A DNA stretch of 64,000 nt from positions 62,001 to 126,000 of the forward strand of contig NZ_BAFT02000027.1 of NCBI RefSeq assembly GCF_000308475.2, written 5' to 3'. Positions 33,741 to 41,586 of this stretch are shown here, piece by piece. The notes below the pieces were generated by a model, which worked only from the letters and a program-made list of their open reading frames with translations, did not search any database and was not told the DNA's origin. Source of the stretch: Nocardia brasiliensis NBRC 14402. GTDB lineage: Bacteria > Actinomycetota > Actinomycetes > Mycobacteriales > Mycobacteriaceae. The position numbers were made by a program, and so were the translations under genes. Every line of letters begins with the position of its first letter. Positions within the stretch are counted from its first letter, which is position 1.

Positions 33741-34547
33741 GTGGACTCACCCCACGCGAACGGACGCGTCGCCGCCTTCTTCGATCTCGACAAGACCGTC
33801 ATCGCGAAGTCGAGCACGTTCGTCTTCAGCAAGCCCTTCTACGCACAGGGGCTGCTGAATCGCCGTGACGTGCTCGAAAGCAGTTACGCCCACTTCCTGT
33901 TCATGCTCTCCGGCGCCGACCACGACCAAATGGAGCGCATGCGCGCCCATCTGACGAACATGTGCGCGGGCTGGGATGTCGAGCAGGTGAAAACCATTGT
34001 GGCCGAGACGCTTCACGAGCTGGTCGATCCGCTGATCTACGCCGAGGCCGCCGATCTCATTGCCGACCACAAGATCCGGGGCCACGACGTGGTGATCGTG
34101 TCGGCCTCCGGCGAGGAGATCGTGGGACCGATCGCCGAGGTGCTCGGCGCGTCCCATACCGCGGCGACCCGGATGGTCGTCGCGGACGGCAAGTACACCG
34201 GCGAGGTGGAGTTCTACTGCTACGGCGAAGGCAAGGTCGCCGCCATCGAAAAGCTCGCTGCCAGTGAGGGTTACGACCTCTCGCGCTGCTACGCGTATTC
34301 GGATTCGATCACCGATCTGCCGCTGCTGAACGCGGTCGGCCATCCCACCGCCGTCAATCCGGACCGCAATCTGCGCCGCGAAGCGGTGGCCAAGGGTTGG
34401 CCCATTCTGACGTTCTCCAACCCGGTGTCGCTGTGGGCGCGCTTCCAGGCGCCCTCGTCCACCACCCTTGCGGCCACCGCGGTGGTGGGGCTGAGCGCGC
34501 TGGTCGCCGGCGCGATCAGCTATCGCCTGCTGCGCAAGCGGAGCTGA
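33741..34547 (+). CDS. HAD-IB family phosphatase (SerB-like) with C-terminal membrane helix
   Basis: A 268-aa HAD-superfamily IB hydrolase. Motif I is FFDLDKTVI (Asp nucleophile), motif II VIVSASGE, motif III Lys in YGEGKVAAI, and motif IV YSDSITDLPLL. A C-terminal hydrophobic segment (LAATAVVGLSALVAGAISY) and basic tail anchor it. Substrates of the group include phosphoserine-like and lipid phosphates; the anchor suggests a membrane substrate. The GTG at 33741 is the only reasonable start. It is followed by the Ms1-like RNA, the same order as in mycobacteria. Confidence 0.9.
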   Translation: MDSPHANGRVAAFFDLDKTVIAKSSTFVFSKPFYAQGLLNRRDVLESSYAHFLFMLSGADHDQMERMRAHLTNMCAGWDVEQVKTIVAETLHELVDPLIYAEAADLIADHKIRGHDVVIVSASGEEIVGPIAEVLGASHTAATRMVVADGKYTGEVEFYCYGEGKVAAIEKLAASEGYDLSRCYAYSDSITDLPLLNAVGHPTAVNPDRNLRREAVAKGWPILTFSNPVSLWARFQAPSSTTLAATAVVGLSALVAGAISYRLLRKRS

Positions 34548-34742
34548 GTTTTAGCCACTGCGCACCGCGGCGCGAGGCACGCTGTTCGAGGGGAAGCGGA
34601 GCGCTTGCCGGGCAATGTGCAGTCCACGTGCGACACCCGGACGCGACCAGGCATTTAACCACGAAACGCCGACCGACACGCCGCTAATCGAATGTGCGCT
34701 GAGGTCTTGATGTGAGGGTGGTCACAGGTGTAGAAAGGTAAC

Positions 34743-35041
34743 TACGGAAGGGTCGGAAGGCCAAGGCAGGACCGGAAGAGAAGGTTCCAGTCTCCCAGCC
34801 ATCCTTCCCAGCACGGGCACCAGGCACCCACGCGGAGCGCGCCGCGACAAGGGCAGAAGCGTTGTGGGCCTGCGAGATTCGGGTTTCGTCGGCGAGGGCC
34901 TCGCACAGGTTGCGGGGATGAACCGCCGGAGTTCGGATTATCGCCGAGGCCGATAGGAACACAACCCACTCAGCACGCTTGGTAACCAGGTAGTCCGTGC
35001 TACGCGGGCGGTGAGGTCGGAAACGACACGCCGCCCGCTTT
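34743..35041 (+). ncRNA. Ms1-like (6S-type) RNA polymerase-binding RNA
   Basis: A noncoding unit of about 299 nt sits between the HAD phosphatase and the Fic-like gene, the position of MTS2823/Ms1 in mycobacteria (between Rv3661 and Rv3662c). TTGATG (34707-34712) and TAGAAA (34731-34736) with 18-nt spacing would start it near 34743. The 3-prime end is a strong terminator: GCGGGCGG (35004-35011) pairs with CCGCCCGC (35031-35038), an inner GTCG-GAAA-CGAC tetraloop stem, then TTT. ACGGA near the 5-prime end can pair with TCCGT (34994-34998), closing a long hairpin. Ms1 binds core RNA polymerase in stationary phase. Identity rests on position, size and signals. Confidence 0.7.
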
Positions 35042-35150
35042 GATGTGTGGGGGGGTGGTTCGCGCTGGGTCTGGGTTTCGTTCCCGCCTGAGGGGTGGGG
35101 TGGCCAGCGGACCCGCATCAAGTTTCGCTCCGCCCGAGGGCGGGCAGTGC

Positions 35151-35405
35151 GGCGGACCCGCGCCCAGTTGGCGCATCGCTTCTGAGTTCTCGCACCAGTT
35201 CTGTCTTGTCGCACCCGCTGTGCCAGGGCAGAAGGGGTGCGGGAGCACGGAAGTAGTGCGGGAAGCTTGCGGTTGAGCGGCGGGCTGGGTGGCGGACCGC
35301 GCCAATTGCCGCACTGCTTCTGTCTTCTCGCACCGGTTCTGTGGTCCCGCACCCCCTCTGCCCTGGCACAGCGGGTGCGGGAGCGCGGAAGTGGTGCGGG
35401 AAGGG
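35151..35405. repeat. Two about 115-125-bp direct repeats with the inner segment in opposite orientations
   Basis: Copies lie at about 35151-35275 and 35291-35405. Outer parts align directly (GCGCC(C)A-TTG, CACTGCTTCTG, TCTCGCACC, GGTGCGGGAGC, GTGCGGGAAG). The core GCACCCGCTGTGCCAGGGCA of copy 1 is the near-exact reverse complement of the core of copy 2. Short inverted GCACC/GGTGC ends flank each core. No gene is supported in 35042-35411. Such sequences may be dispersed elsewhere in the genome. Confidence 0.75.
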
Positions 35406-35411
35406 TTGCGA

Positions 35412-36155
35412 CTAGGCGGCGGAGTCGGCGATCGAGGTGGCTTCGCGGGCACCGTCTTCGAGGGCGCCGCAGCAGAGGATGACCCAGCTACCCACGGCTT
35501 CGGCTGTGCCGGTGCCGAAACCGGCGGCGGTGTCGAGGTAGGACTGGCGGCGGCGGAGCCAGAAAACTTCTGGCACGCCGAGGCTGTGCGGGTCCAGTCC
35601 ACTGGACACCGCGACCAGGCGGGACGCGGCGCGCGCCACCACACCGTCGGCGGTGCCGAAGGGTCGCAGGGCAAGCAGCTCGCCGTGCACCACGGCGGCG
35701 AGCACCGGGGCGGGCGCGCGGGAACCGACGACCGTCTGCGCGAGGAGATCGAGACGCTCTGCCACTCCCCCGTCCGCGCGCGGCCTGCCGAGCAGCTCTT
35801 CGTCGGCAACCAGATCCGCGGCGGCAAGTAGGTGCAGACGAGCAAGGGCCTGCAATGGTGCCCGCTGCCAGGTGCCGACCAAGTTGCGCAACGCGTCGCC
35901 GTCCAGCGCCTGACCGACTCGCAACGATCCGGCCAGGATCGGATCGGCGACGTTGCCGTCGGCGGGGAGTTCGGTGCTGCCGCCGTCGATGGCGGCGGAC
36001 GAGCGGGCCGCCCGCACCGCGGCCTCGGCGGCGGTGGTCGGCCAGCCGCGACGATTCGCTTTGTGCCGGTGCACCGCGGCGAGCGCGTCCCTGGCACGGT
36101 CGGCGGCGGCACGCACGCCAGGCAGATCGACGAGGGGCTGTAGCGGATCGGTCAC
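35412..36155 (-). CDS. Fic-domain-like protein with degenerate active site
   Basis: A 247-aa protein. An N-terminal ARSSAAIDGG block resembles the inhibitory SxxIEG helix of Fic proteins, and HGELLALRPFGTADGVVARA occupies the place of the HxFxxGNGR AMPylation motif. The first His and the Phe remain, but the GNGR part has become ADGV. The C-terminal helices with SYLDTAAGFGTG also fit the fold. It may be an inactive or altered Fic enzyme. GTG 36155 (VTDPLQPL) is chosen by family length. The MarR gene ends 11 nt upstream, so the two could be cotranscribed. Confidence 0.7.
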   Translation of the reverse strand: MTDPLQPLVDLPGVRAAADRARDALAAVHRHKANRRGWPTTAAEAAVRAARSSAAIDGGSTELPADGNVADPILAGSLRVGQALDGDALRNLVGTWQRAPLQALARLHLLAAADLVADEELLGRPRADGGVAERLDLLAQTVVGSRAPAPVLAAVVHGELLALRPFGTADGVVARAASRLVAVSSGLDPHSLGVPEVFWLRRRQSYLDTAAGFGTGTAEAVGSWVILCCGALEDGAREATSIADSAA

Positions 36156-36166
36156 GGCATACGAGG

Positions 36167-36811
36167 CTACTTGCGGGGCGCAGAGTGCCGGGCGATGGAC
36201 TCCTCGATCTCGGCCAGCATCCGCAGCTGCACCGGCGTCAGCAGATCGGTGAAACGGTGGCGCACCGAGGCGTGATGCGCGGGGGCCGCGGTCTCGAGGG
36301 CGCGCCGACCGGCGGCGGTGAGCAGCACGTCGTCGCCGCGGCCGTCCCGCTCGCACGGCTCGCGGGCGATCAATTCGCGCCGCTCCATCCGGCCGAGCTG
36401 CCGGGACAGTCTGCTGTGCGGCCAGCGCATGTGGGCGGCGAGGCCGCTCACCCGGACGCACTCCGCGGTCTCGGCGACCTCGGCCACCGCGGCGAGCACG
36501 TCGTAGTCGGGCATCGACAGACCGGTGCTGCGCTCCAGATCGCGGGCGATCTCGGCGTCCACGAGCAGACGCATCCGTTGATACGCCGCCCAGCCTTCCT
36601 CGGCGGCCCGGCGCTGGGGCGATCCGAGCGCGGCAGATTCAGGCGCAGCAGTTCCGGGCGCAGCAGATCCAGGCGCGGCAGATCCGGCCGCAGCAGATCC
36701 AGCCCCGACAGATCCAGGCGCGGCAGGCCCAGACGCGGCAGATCCGACCGCGGCAGGTCCAGGCACGGCAGCTCCGAGCGCGACAGGTCCAGACACGGTG
36801 GATTCGGTCAT
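36167..36811 (-). CDS. MarR-family regulator with pentapeptide-repeat N-terminus
   Basis: A 214-aa winged-helix regulator. After about 62 residues of low complexity, the MarR domain starts EEGWAAYQRMRLLVDAEI. Recognition helix region is VSGLAAHMRWPHSRLSRQLGRMERREL and the wing DGRGDDVLLTAAGRRAL. The N-terminal tail (residues 8-62) is eleven five-residue units of the GSAAP type. It is divergent from the alpha/beta hydrolase at 36898, with two GTTACATGTAAC-type operators between them, so it most likely represses itself and the hydrolase and responds to a hydrolase-related ligand. Confidence 0.88.
   Translation of the reverse strand: MTESTVSGPVALGAAVPGPAAVGSAASGPAAPGSVGAGSAAAGSAAPGSAAPGTAAPESAALGSPQRRAAEEGWAAYQRMRLLVDAEIARDLERSTGLSMPDYDVLAAVAEVAETAECVRVSGLAAHMRWPHSRLSRQLGRMERRELIAREPCERDGRGDDVLLTAAGRRALETAAPAHHASVRHRFTDLLTPVQLRMLAEIEESIARHSAPRK
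36626..36790 (-). repeat. 15-nt tandem repeat (about 11 units) encoding GSAAP
   Basis: Eleven 15-nt units of the type GCAGATCCAGGCGCG (plus strand) lie in frame in the MarR gene. Copy changes would lengthen or shorten the tail without a frameshift. Units are partly diverged. Confidence 0.85.
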
Positions 36812-36833
36812 GCACCCAGTCTAACGCGACTTG

Positions 36834-36878
36834 TTTACATGTAACGAATCTTCGGCTACGGTTCTCGTTACATGTAAC
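36834..36878. promoter_or_regulatory. Paired MarR operators and hydrolase promoter
   Basis: TTTACATGTAAC (36834-36845) and the perfect palindrome GTTACATGTAAC (36867-36878) flank a promoter. TTTACA (36834-36839) is a -35, and 17 nt later TACGGT (36857-36862) is a -10, directing transcription of the hydrolase with a start near 36869. One site covers the -35 and the other the start, an arrangement expected for MarR repression of both divergent genes. Confidence 0.75.
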
Positions 36879-36897
36879 ACACCTGGAGGATGTACAG

Positions 36898-37767
36898 ATG
36901 CAGGGCAACGAGCGGATCGTCGAAGTCAATGGAATTCGCCTGTGCACAGAGAGTTTCGGCGATTCGACGTTGCCGCCACTGCTGTTGATCCACGGTGCCG
37001 CGGAATCCATGCTCGCGTGGGAACCCGGCTTCATCACCGGGCTGGTCGAGGGTGGACGACGAGTGATCCGGTACGACACAAGGGATTCCGGGCAATCCAC
37101 CACCTTCCCGGTCGGGGCACCCGGCTACGATCTGCGCACGCTGGTCGCCGACGCGGTCGGCCTGCTGGACGCACTCGGCATCGAACGCGCACATATCTTC
37201 GGCATGTCCCAGGGCGCGGCCACCGCCCAGCTCATCGCGCTCGATCACCCCGATCGGGTGCTCTCGCTGGTCCTCGCCTCCGCGTCGCCGGGCGGCCCCG
37301 GCCATCAGAACCCGGACCTGCCGGGGATGACTCCCGAACTGCTGGCGTACTTCTCGGCCGAGGCCCCGGTACCCGACTGGTCGGACCGCGCCGCAGTCGT
37401 CGAGTACCTGGTCGAATCCGAGCGCCCGTTCGCGGCGGCGAGCCGCGTCTTCGATACCGCACACCGCACCGAGCTGGCGGCCCAGGTGGTCGAGCGGGCA
37501 GCCGATATCGCGGCGCAGCTGACCAATCCGTTCCTGCTGGACGCCGGTGCGCCGTGGCGGGATCGGCTCGGCGACATCACCGCGCCGACGCTGGTGCTGC
37601 ACGGCACCGAGGACCCGCTGTTCCCGCTCGAGCACGGAAAGGCTTTGGCCGCAGCGATTCCCGGCGCGGAACTGCTGCCCTTGCCGGAGACCGGACACCA
37701 GGTGCCCCCGCCGTGGCAGTGGGATGCGGTCGTGCCCGCCCTGCTGGCGCACACGGCCCGGAGCTGA
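36898..37767 (+). CDS. Alpha/beta hydrolase under MarR control
   Basis: A 289-aa alpha/beta hydrolase. LLIHGAAESMLAWEPGF is the oxyanion region, RYDTRDSGQS the conserved turn, FGMSQGAATAQL the nucleophile elbow (GMSQG, Ser), HGTEDPLFP the acid and PETGHQVP the His. Similar proteins include RdmC/DauP-type esterases, bromoperoxidase-like enzymes and quorum or xenobiotic ester hydrolases. GGAGG lies 9 nt before ATG 36898. Its divergent MarR partner suggests induction by an aromatic or lipophilic compound. Confidence 0.88.
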   Translation: MQGNERIVEVNGIRLCTESFGDSTLPPLLLIHGAAESMLAWEPGFITGLVEGGRRVIRYDTRDSGQSTTFPVGAPGYDLRTLVADAVGLLDALGIERAHIFGMSQGAATAQLIALDHPDRVLSLVLASASPGGPGHQNPDLPGMTPELLAYFSAEAPVPDWSDRAAVVEYLVESERPFAAASRVFDTAHRTELAAQVVERAADIAAQLTNPFLLDAGAPWRDRLGDITAPTLVLHGTEDPLFPLEHGKALAAAIPGAELLPLPETGHQVPPPWQWDAVVPALLAHTARS

Positions 37768-37876
37768 GGGCTCAGCACCCGGACGGGCCACACACGACCC
37801 GGCATACTGCGGGCGAACGCCTTGCCCGATCGCGAGCACCTGCGGCCGAAGGTCGAGCTCAGGCCGAGAACGAGAA

Positions 37877-37907
37877 AGCGGCTCACCCCGTAGCAGGGTG
37901 AGCCGCT
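37877..37907. terminator. Terminator between hydrolase and dpp operon
   Basis: AGCGGCTCACCC (37877-37888) and GGGTGAGCCGCT (37896-37907) form a 12-bp perfect stem with a 7-nt loop between convergent genes, so it probably serves both. Confidence 0.8.
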
Positions 37908-37945
37908 GACCTCCGACGAGCTGATCCTCAGCCCGCCAACGTTTC

Positions 37946-39640
37946 TCAGCCGGCCAGCAGATCCCGGCCGGGGATGGCGTCGAGCAGCCGCCGGGTGTAC
38001 TCCTCCCGGGGCGAGTCGAAGACCTCCTGGGTGGAAGCCGCCTCGACCACCTTGCCGCTCTGCATGACCAGCACGTCATCGGCGATCTGGCGGACCACCG
38101 CGAGATCGTGGGTGATGAACACGTAGGACAGGCCGAGTTCGGCTTGCAGGTCGTTCAGCAGCCGCAGGATCTGCGCCTGCACCAGCACGTCGAGCGCGGA
38201 GACCGCCTCGTCGCAGACCACGACCTCGGGCGAGAGCGCGAGCGCGCGGGCCACCGCGACGCGTTGGCGCTGACCGCCGGACAGCTCGTTGGGGTAGCGC
38301 CGCATCACCGAGGACGGCAGCGACACCTTCTCGAGCAGTTCGCGGACCGTCGCCTCGCGCTCCTTCGGAGTGCCGATGTCGTGCGTGCGCAACGGCTCTT
38401 CGATGGTGCGGAAGATCGAGTACATCGGGTCGAGCGAGCCGTACGGATCCTGGAAGATCGGCTGCACCCGCCGCCGGAACGCGAAGGCGCCCTTGCGATC
38501 CAGCTTCGCGACCTCTTTGCCGTCGAACAGCACCTTGCCCGAGGTCGGCTCGAGCAGGCCGAGAATCATCTGCGCCACGGTGGATTTGCCGGAACCGGAC
38601 TCGCCGACGATCGCGGTGGTGGTGCCGCGCCGCAGCCGGAACGAAACATCCTGCACCGCAGTGAAATCCGTCGATTTCCAGGGCGTGCTGCCGCGGATCT
38701 GGAAGACCTTGGTGAGGTTCTCGACCACCACCACGTCGTCGGAGGCGGCCGCGATCTCGGTATCGGCCGCGGCGATCTGCTCGGCGACCTTCTCGGCCTG
38801 CTCGCGGATCTCGATGCGCTGCTTCACCGACGAAAGCCGCTGCGAGGCGAGCGAGGGCGCCGAATTCACCAGCCGCTTGGTGTACAGGTGCTGCGGCTCG
38901 CGCAGAATCTGTAGCGCGGGACCGGATTCCACCACCCGCCCGCGGTACATCACCACCAGGTGTTCCGCGCGCTCGGCGGCCAGGCCGAGGTCGTGGGTGA
39001 TCAACAGGACGGCGGTGCCGAGTTCGGCGGTGAGACCGTCGAGGTGGTCCAGGATCTGCCGCTGCACGGTGACGTCCAGCGCCGAGGTGGGTTCGTCGGC
39101 GATGAGCAGCTTGGGCCGGCAGGCCAGGCCGATGGCGATGAGCGCGCGCTGGCGCATACCGCCGGAGAACTCGTGCGGGTACTGGTTCACCCGCCGGCCG
39201 GCGTCGGACATGCCCGCCTCTTCGAGCAGTTCGATCGCCCGCTGCTTGGCTGCCTTGCCCTTGGCGATGCCGTTGGCCTCCAACGTCTCCCGGATCTGGA
39301 AGCCGATCTTCCACACCGGGTTGAGGTTCGACATCGGGTCCTGCGGCACCAGGCCGATGCCGTTGCCGCGCACCGCGATGACGTCCTTCTTGGAGGCCGT
39401 CGCGAGGTCCTTGCCGTCGAACAGGATCGAGCCGGAGGTGACCTTGCCGGTACCGGGCAGCAGATCGATGATCGCGTGCGCCGTGGTCGACTTACCCGAA
39501 CCCGACTCGCCGACGATCGCGACCGTCTGGCCGGGGTACACCTGCAGATTCACATCCCGAACCGCAGGAATCTTCTTCCCCTCGGACGTGAAACAGACGT
39601 TGAGATCCTTGATTTCGAGTAGCGGCGTTTCCGCGCTCAT
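37946..39640 (-). CDS. dppD: Dipeptide/oligopeptide ABC transporter, fused dual ATPase (DppDF)
   Basis: A 564-aa protein with two complete ABC ATPase domains. The first has Walker A GESGSGKSTT, signature FSGGMRQRA and Walker B KLLIADEPTSALD. The second repeats these as GESGSGKSTV, LSGGQRQRV and VVVCDEAVSALD, where Ala replaces Pro after Glu. A coiled charged linker (QAEKVAEQIAAADTEI) joins them. It energises peptide import through the DppB/DppC pore. ATG 39640 overlaps the DppC stop as ATGA. The fused form is normal for this group. Confidence 0.93.
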   Translation of the reverse strand: MSAETPLLEIKDLNVCFTSEGKKIPAVRDVNLQVYPGQTVAIVGESGSGKSTTAHAIIDLLPGTGKVTSGSILFDGKDLATASKKDVIAVRGNGIGLVPQDPMSNLNPVWKIGFQIRETLEANGIAKGKAAKQRAIELLEEAGMSDAGRRVNQYPHEFSGGMRQRALIAIGLACRPKLLIADEPTSALDVTVQRQILDHLDGLTAELGTAVLLITHDLGLAAERAEHLVVMYRGRVVESGPALQILREPQHLYTKRLVNSAPSLASQRLSSVKQRIEIREQAEKVAEQIAAADTEIAAASDDVVVVENLTKVFQIRGSTPWKSTDFTAVQDVSFRLRRGTTTAIVGESGSGKSTVAQMILGLLEPTSGKVLFDGKEVAKLDRKGAFAFRRRVQPIFQDPYGSLDPMYSIFRTIEEPLRTHDIGTPKEREATVRELLEKVSLPSSVMRRYPNELSGGQRQRVAVARALALSPEVVVCDEAVSALDVLVQAQILRLLNDLQAELGLSYVFITHDLAVVRQIADDVLVMQSGKVVEAASTQEVFDSPREEYTRRLLDAIPGRDLLAG

Positions 39641-40608
39641 CGCTTCCTCGCCTTCGGGTCGAGGGCATCGCGCACCGCGTCGCCCAGCATGATGAAGCTC
39701 AGCACGGTGAGCGCCAAAGCCGTTGCGGGATAGAACAGGATCGCCGAGGTGCGGATCTCCTTCTGCCCCGAGGAGATATCGGAGCCCCAGGACACGATGG
39801 TGCGCGGCAACCCGACGCCGAGGTAGGACAGCGTGGCCTCGGTGACGATGAAGACGCCGAGCCAGATCGTGGTGACCACGATCAGCGGACCCGCCGCGTT
39901 CGGCAGCACGTGCCGGATCAGCGTGCGTATCCGCGAGACACCCAAAGCCTTTGCCGCCGTGACGTAATCGCTGTTTTTCGCCTGGATCACCGCGCTGCGG
40001 GCGATCCGGGCCGCCTGCGGCCAGGTGAACGAGGCGAGGATGAGGATGACGGTCCAGATGGTGCGGTCGTCGAGCAGCTGCATGATCACGATCGCGGCGA
40101 GCATCAGCGGGATCGCGTAGAAGATCTCCGAGACGCGCGAGACGATCGAGTCGAGCAGGCCGCCGTAGAAGCCGGACAGCGCGCCGAGGATGCCGCCGAT
40201 CAACACGAACATGATCGTCGAGCCGACGCCCGCCATCACCGAAGCCCGTGCGCCGTAGACGGTTCGGGCGTAGATGTCGCAGCCCTGCTTGTCGAAGCCG
40301 AACGGGTGACCCGCACCGCGCGGGTCCATGCTGAAGTCGCCGTTGCAGTAGCGCGGATCCTGGCTGGTGAACAGGCCCGGCCAGATCACGACGACCAGGA
40401 TGAACAGGATCATCAGCGCCGCGACGATGAAGATCGGGTTGCGCCGCAACTGCCGCCACGCGTCGTACCAGATGCTGGTCGGAGAGCCGCCGTCGACGAC
40501 CATGTCGGTGGCGAGCACCTCGACCTCGTCCGGCGGTGCGACGAAGTAGACCTGCCTGCCCCGCGCCGCGCTGTCGGCGAGGTCGATTCCTTTTTCGAGG
40601 TCAGGCAT
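39637..40608 (-). CDS. dppC: Peptide ABC transporter permease DppC
   Basis: A 323-aa inner-membrane permease with a cytoplasmic N-terminus of about 55 residues, six hydrophobic segments and the EAA loop DYVTAAKALGVSRIRTLIRHVLPN. The C-terminus GDAVRDALDPKARKR is typical of DppC/OppC. The HPFGFDKQGCDIYARTVYGAR segment after helix 1 is the family's periplasmic signature. The stop overlaps the ATPase ATG (ATGA) and the start overlaps the dppB end by 8 nt. Confidence 0.93.
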   Translation of the reverse strand: MPDLEKGIDLADSAARGRQVYFVAPPDEVEVLATDMVVDGGSPTSIWYDAWRQLRRNPIFIVAALMILFILVVVIWPGLFTSQDPRYCNGDFSMDPRGAGHPFGFDKQGCDIYARTVYGARASVMAGVGSTIMFVLIGGILGALSGFYGGLLDSIVSRVSEIFYAIPLMLAAIVIMQLLDDRTIWTVILILASFTWPQAARIARSAVIQAKNSDYVTAAKALGVSRIRTLIRHVLPNAAGPLIVVTTIWLGVFIVTEATLSYLGVGLPRTIVSWGSDISSGQKEIRTSAILFYPATALALTVLSFIMLGDAVRDALDPKARKR

Positions 40609-41527
40609 AGCGGATCCTCGGGTCGAGTGCGGCGTACAAGAGGTCTACGACCAGGTTCGAGACCAGGAAGATGATGATCAGCACGGTCACGAACGAGACG
40701 ACCGTGGGCGGCTCGCCGCGGGTGATCGCCTGATACATCGTGCCGCCGACGCCGGGAATGTTGAAGATCCCCTCGGTGACGATGGCGCCGCCCATCAGCG
40801 CGCCGAGATCGGCGCCGAGGAAGGTGACCACCGGGATCATCGAGTTGCGCAGGATGTGCACGGTGACGACCCGGCGCCGGCTCAGGCCCTTGGCCGTGGC
40901 GGTGCGCACGAAGTCGGCGGTCATGTTCTCCGCCACCGAGTTCCGGGTCAGGCGCAGCACATACGCGAACGACAGTGACCCGAGCACGAAGGCCGGGACG
41001 AGCAGTTCGGTGAAACTCGCTTTACCGGTGACGGTCACCGGTGCGATCCCCCACTTCACGCCGAGCAGGAACTGGGCGAGGAAGCCGACCACGAAGATCG
41101 GGACGGCGATCACGATCAGGCTGATGACGAGCATCGTCGAGTCGAAGAGCTTGCCCTTGCGCAGGCCGGCGACCAGACCGAACACGACGCCGAAGACGGC
41201 CTCGATGAACACGGCCATGAAGGCGAGCTTGATCGTGATCGGGAAGGCCCGCGCGAGTTCGTCGCGGACCGGCCTGCCGGAGAAGGCAGTGCCGAAGTCG
41301 AACGTCAGAATGCCCTTCAGGTACAGCAGGTACTGCATGAAGAAGGGCTGGTCGAGGTGGTACCGGGCGCGCAACTGCGCCTCCACCGCGGGGGTCATCG
41401 GTTTGTCGCCGGCGAGGGCGTGGATCGGGTCGCCGGGGACGAGGAATACCAGGGCATAGATGAGCAGCGTCGCCCCGAGGAACACGGGGATCATCTGGAG
41501 CAGACGCCGCACGACATACCAGGCCAT
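40601..41527 (-). CDS. dppB: Peptide ABC transporter permease DppB
   Basis: A 308-aa permease beginning MAWYVVRRLLQMIPVFLGAT, the DppB/OppB start. It has LVPGDPIHALAG in the first periplasmic loop, the EAA loop DFVRTATAKGLSRRRVVTVHILRN and the C-terminal DLLYAALDPRIRYA. About six membrane helices. It follows dppA after a 59-nt gap that contains a hairpin, so its transcript level may be lower than that of the binding protein. Confidence 0.93.
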   Translation of the reverse strand: MAWYVVRRLLQMIPVFLGATLLIYALVFLVPGDPIHALAGDKPMTPAVEAQLRARYHLDQPFFMQYLLYLKGILTFDFGTAFSGRPVRDELARAFPITIKLAFMAVFIEAVFGVVFGLVAGLRKGKLFDSTMLVISLIVIAVPIFVVGFLAQFLLGVKWGIAPVTVTGKASFTELLVPAFVLGSLSFAYVLRLTRNSVAENMTADFVRTATAKGLSRRRVVTVHILRNSMIPVVTFLGADLGALMGGAIVTEGIFNIPGVGGTMYQAITRGEPPTVVSFVTVLIIIFLVSNLVVDLLYAALDPRIRYA

Positions 41528-41545
41528 TTCGTCTCCTGGGTCGGA

Positions 41546-41580
41546 GATGAGCCGCGCCGCCGGAGCAGGCGCGGCTCATC
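41546..41580 (-). terminator. Intra-operon hairpin between dppA and dppB
   Basis: GATGAGCCGCGCC (41546-41558) and GGCGCGGCTCATC (41568-41580) form a perfect 13-bp stem with a 9-nt loop, 6 nt past the dppA stop. Such hairpins lower readthrough and stabilise the upstream mRNA, giving excess binding protein. Confidence 0.75.
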
Positions 41581-41586
41581 TGGCGG

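Noticed and set aside
37946..40459. Extending the dual peptide-transporter ATPase to 837 aa
   Set aside because: The extra N-terminal part overlaps the dppC gene in another frame and has no ABC features; ATG 39640 with ATGA coupling is the natural start.
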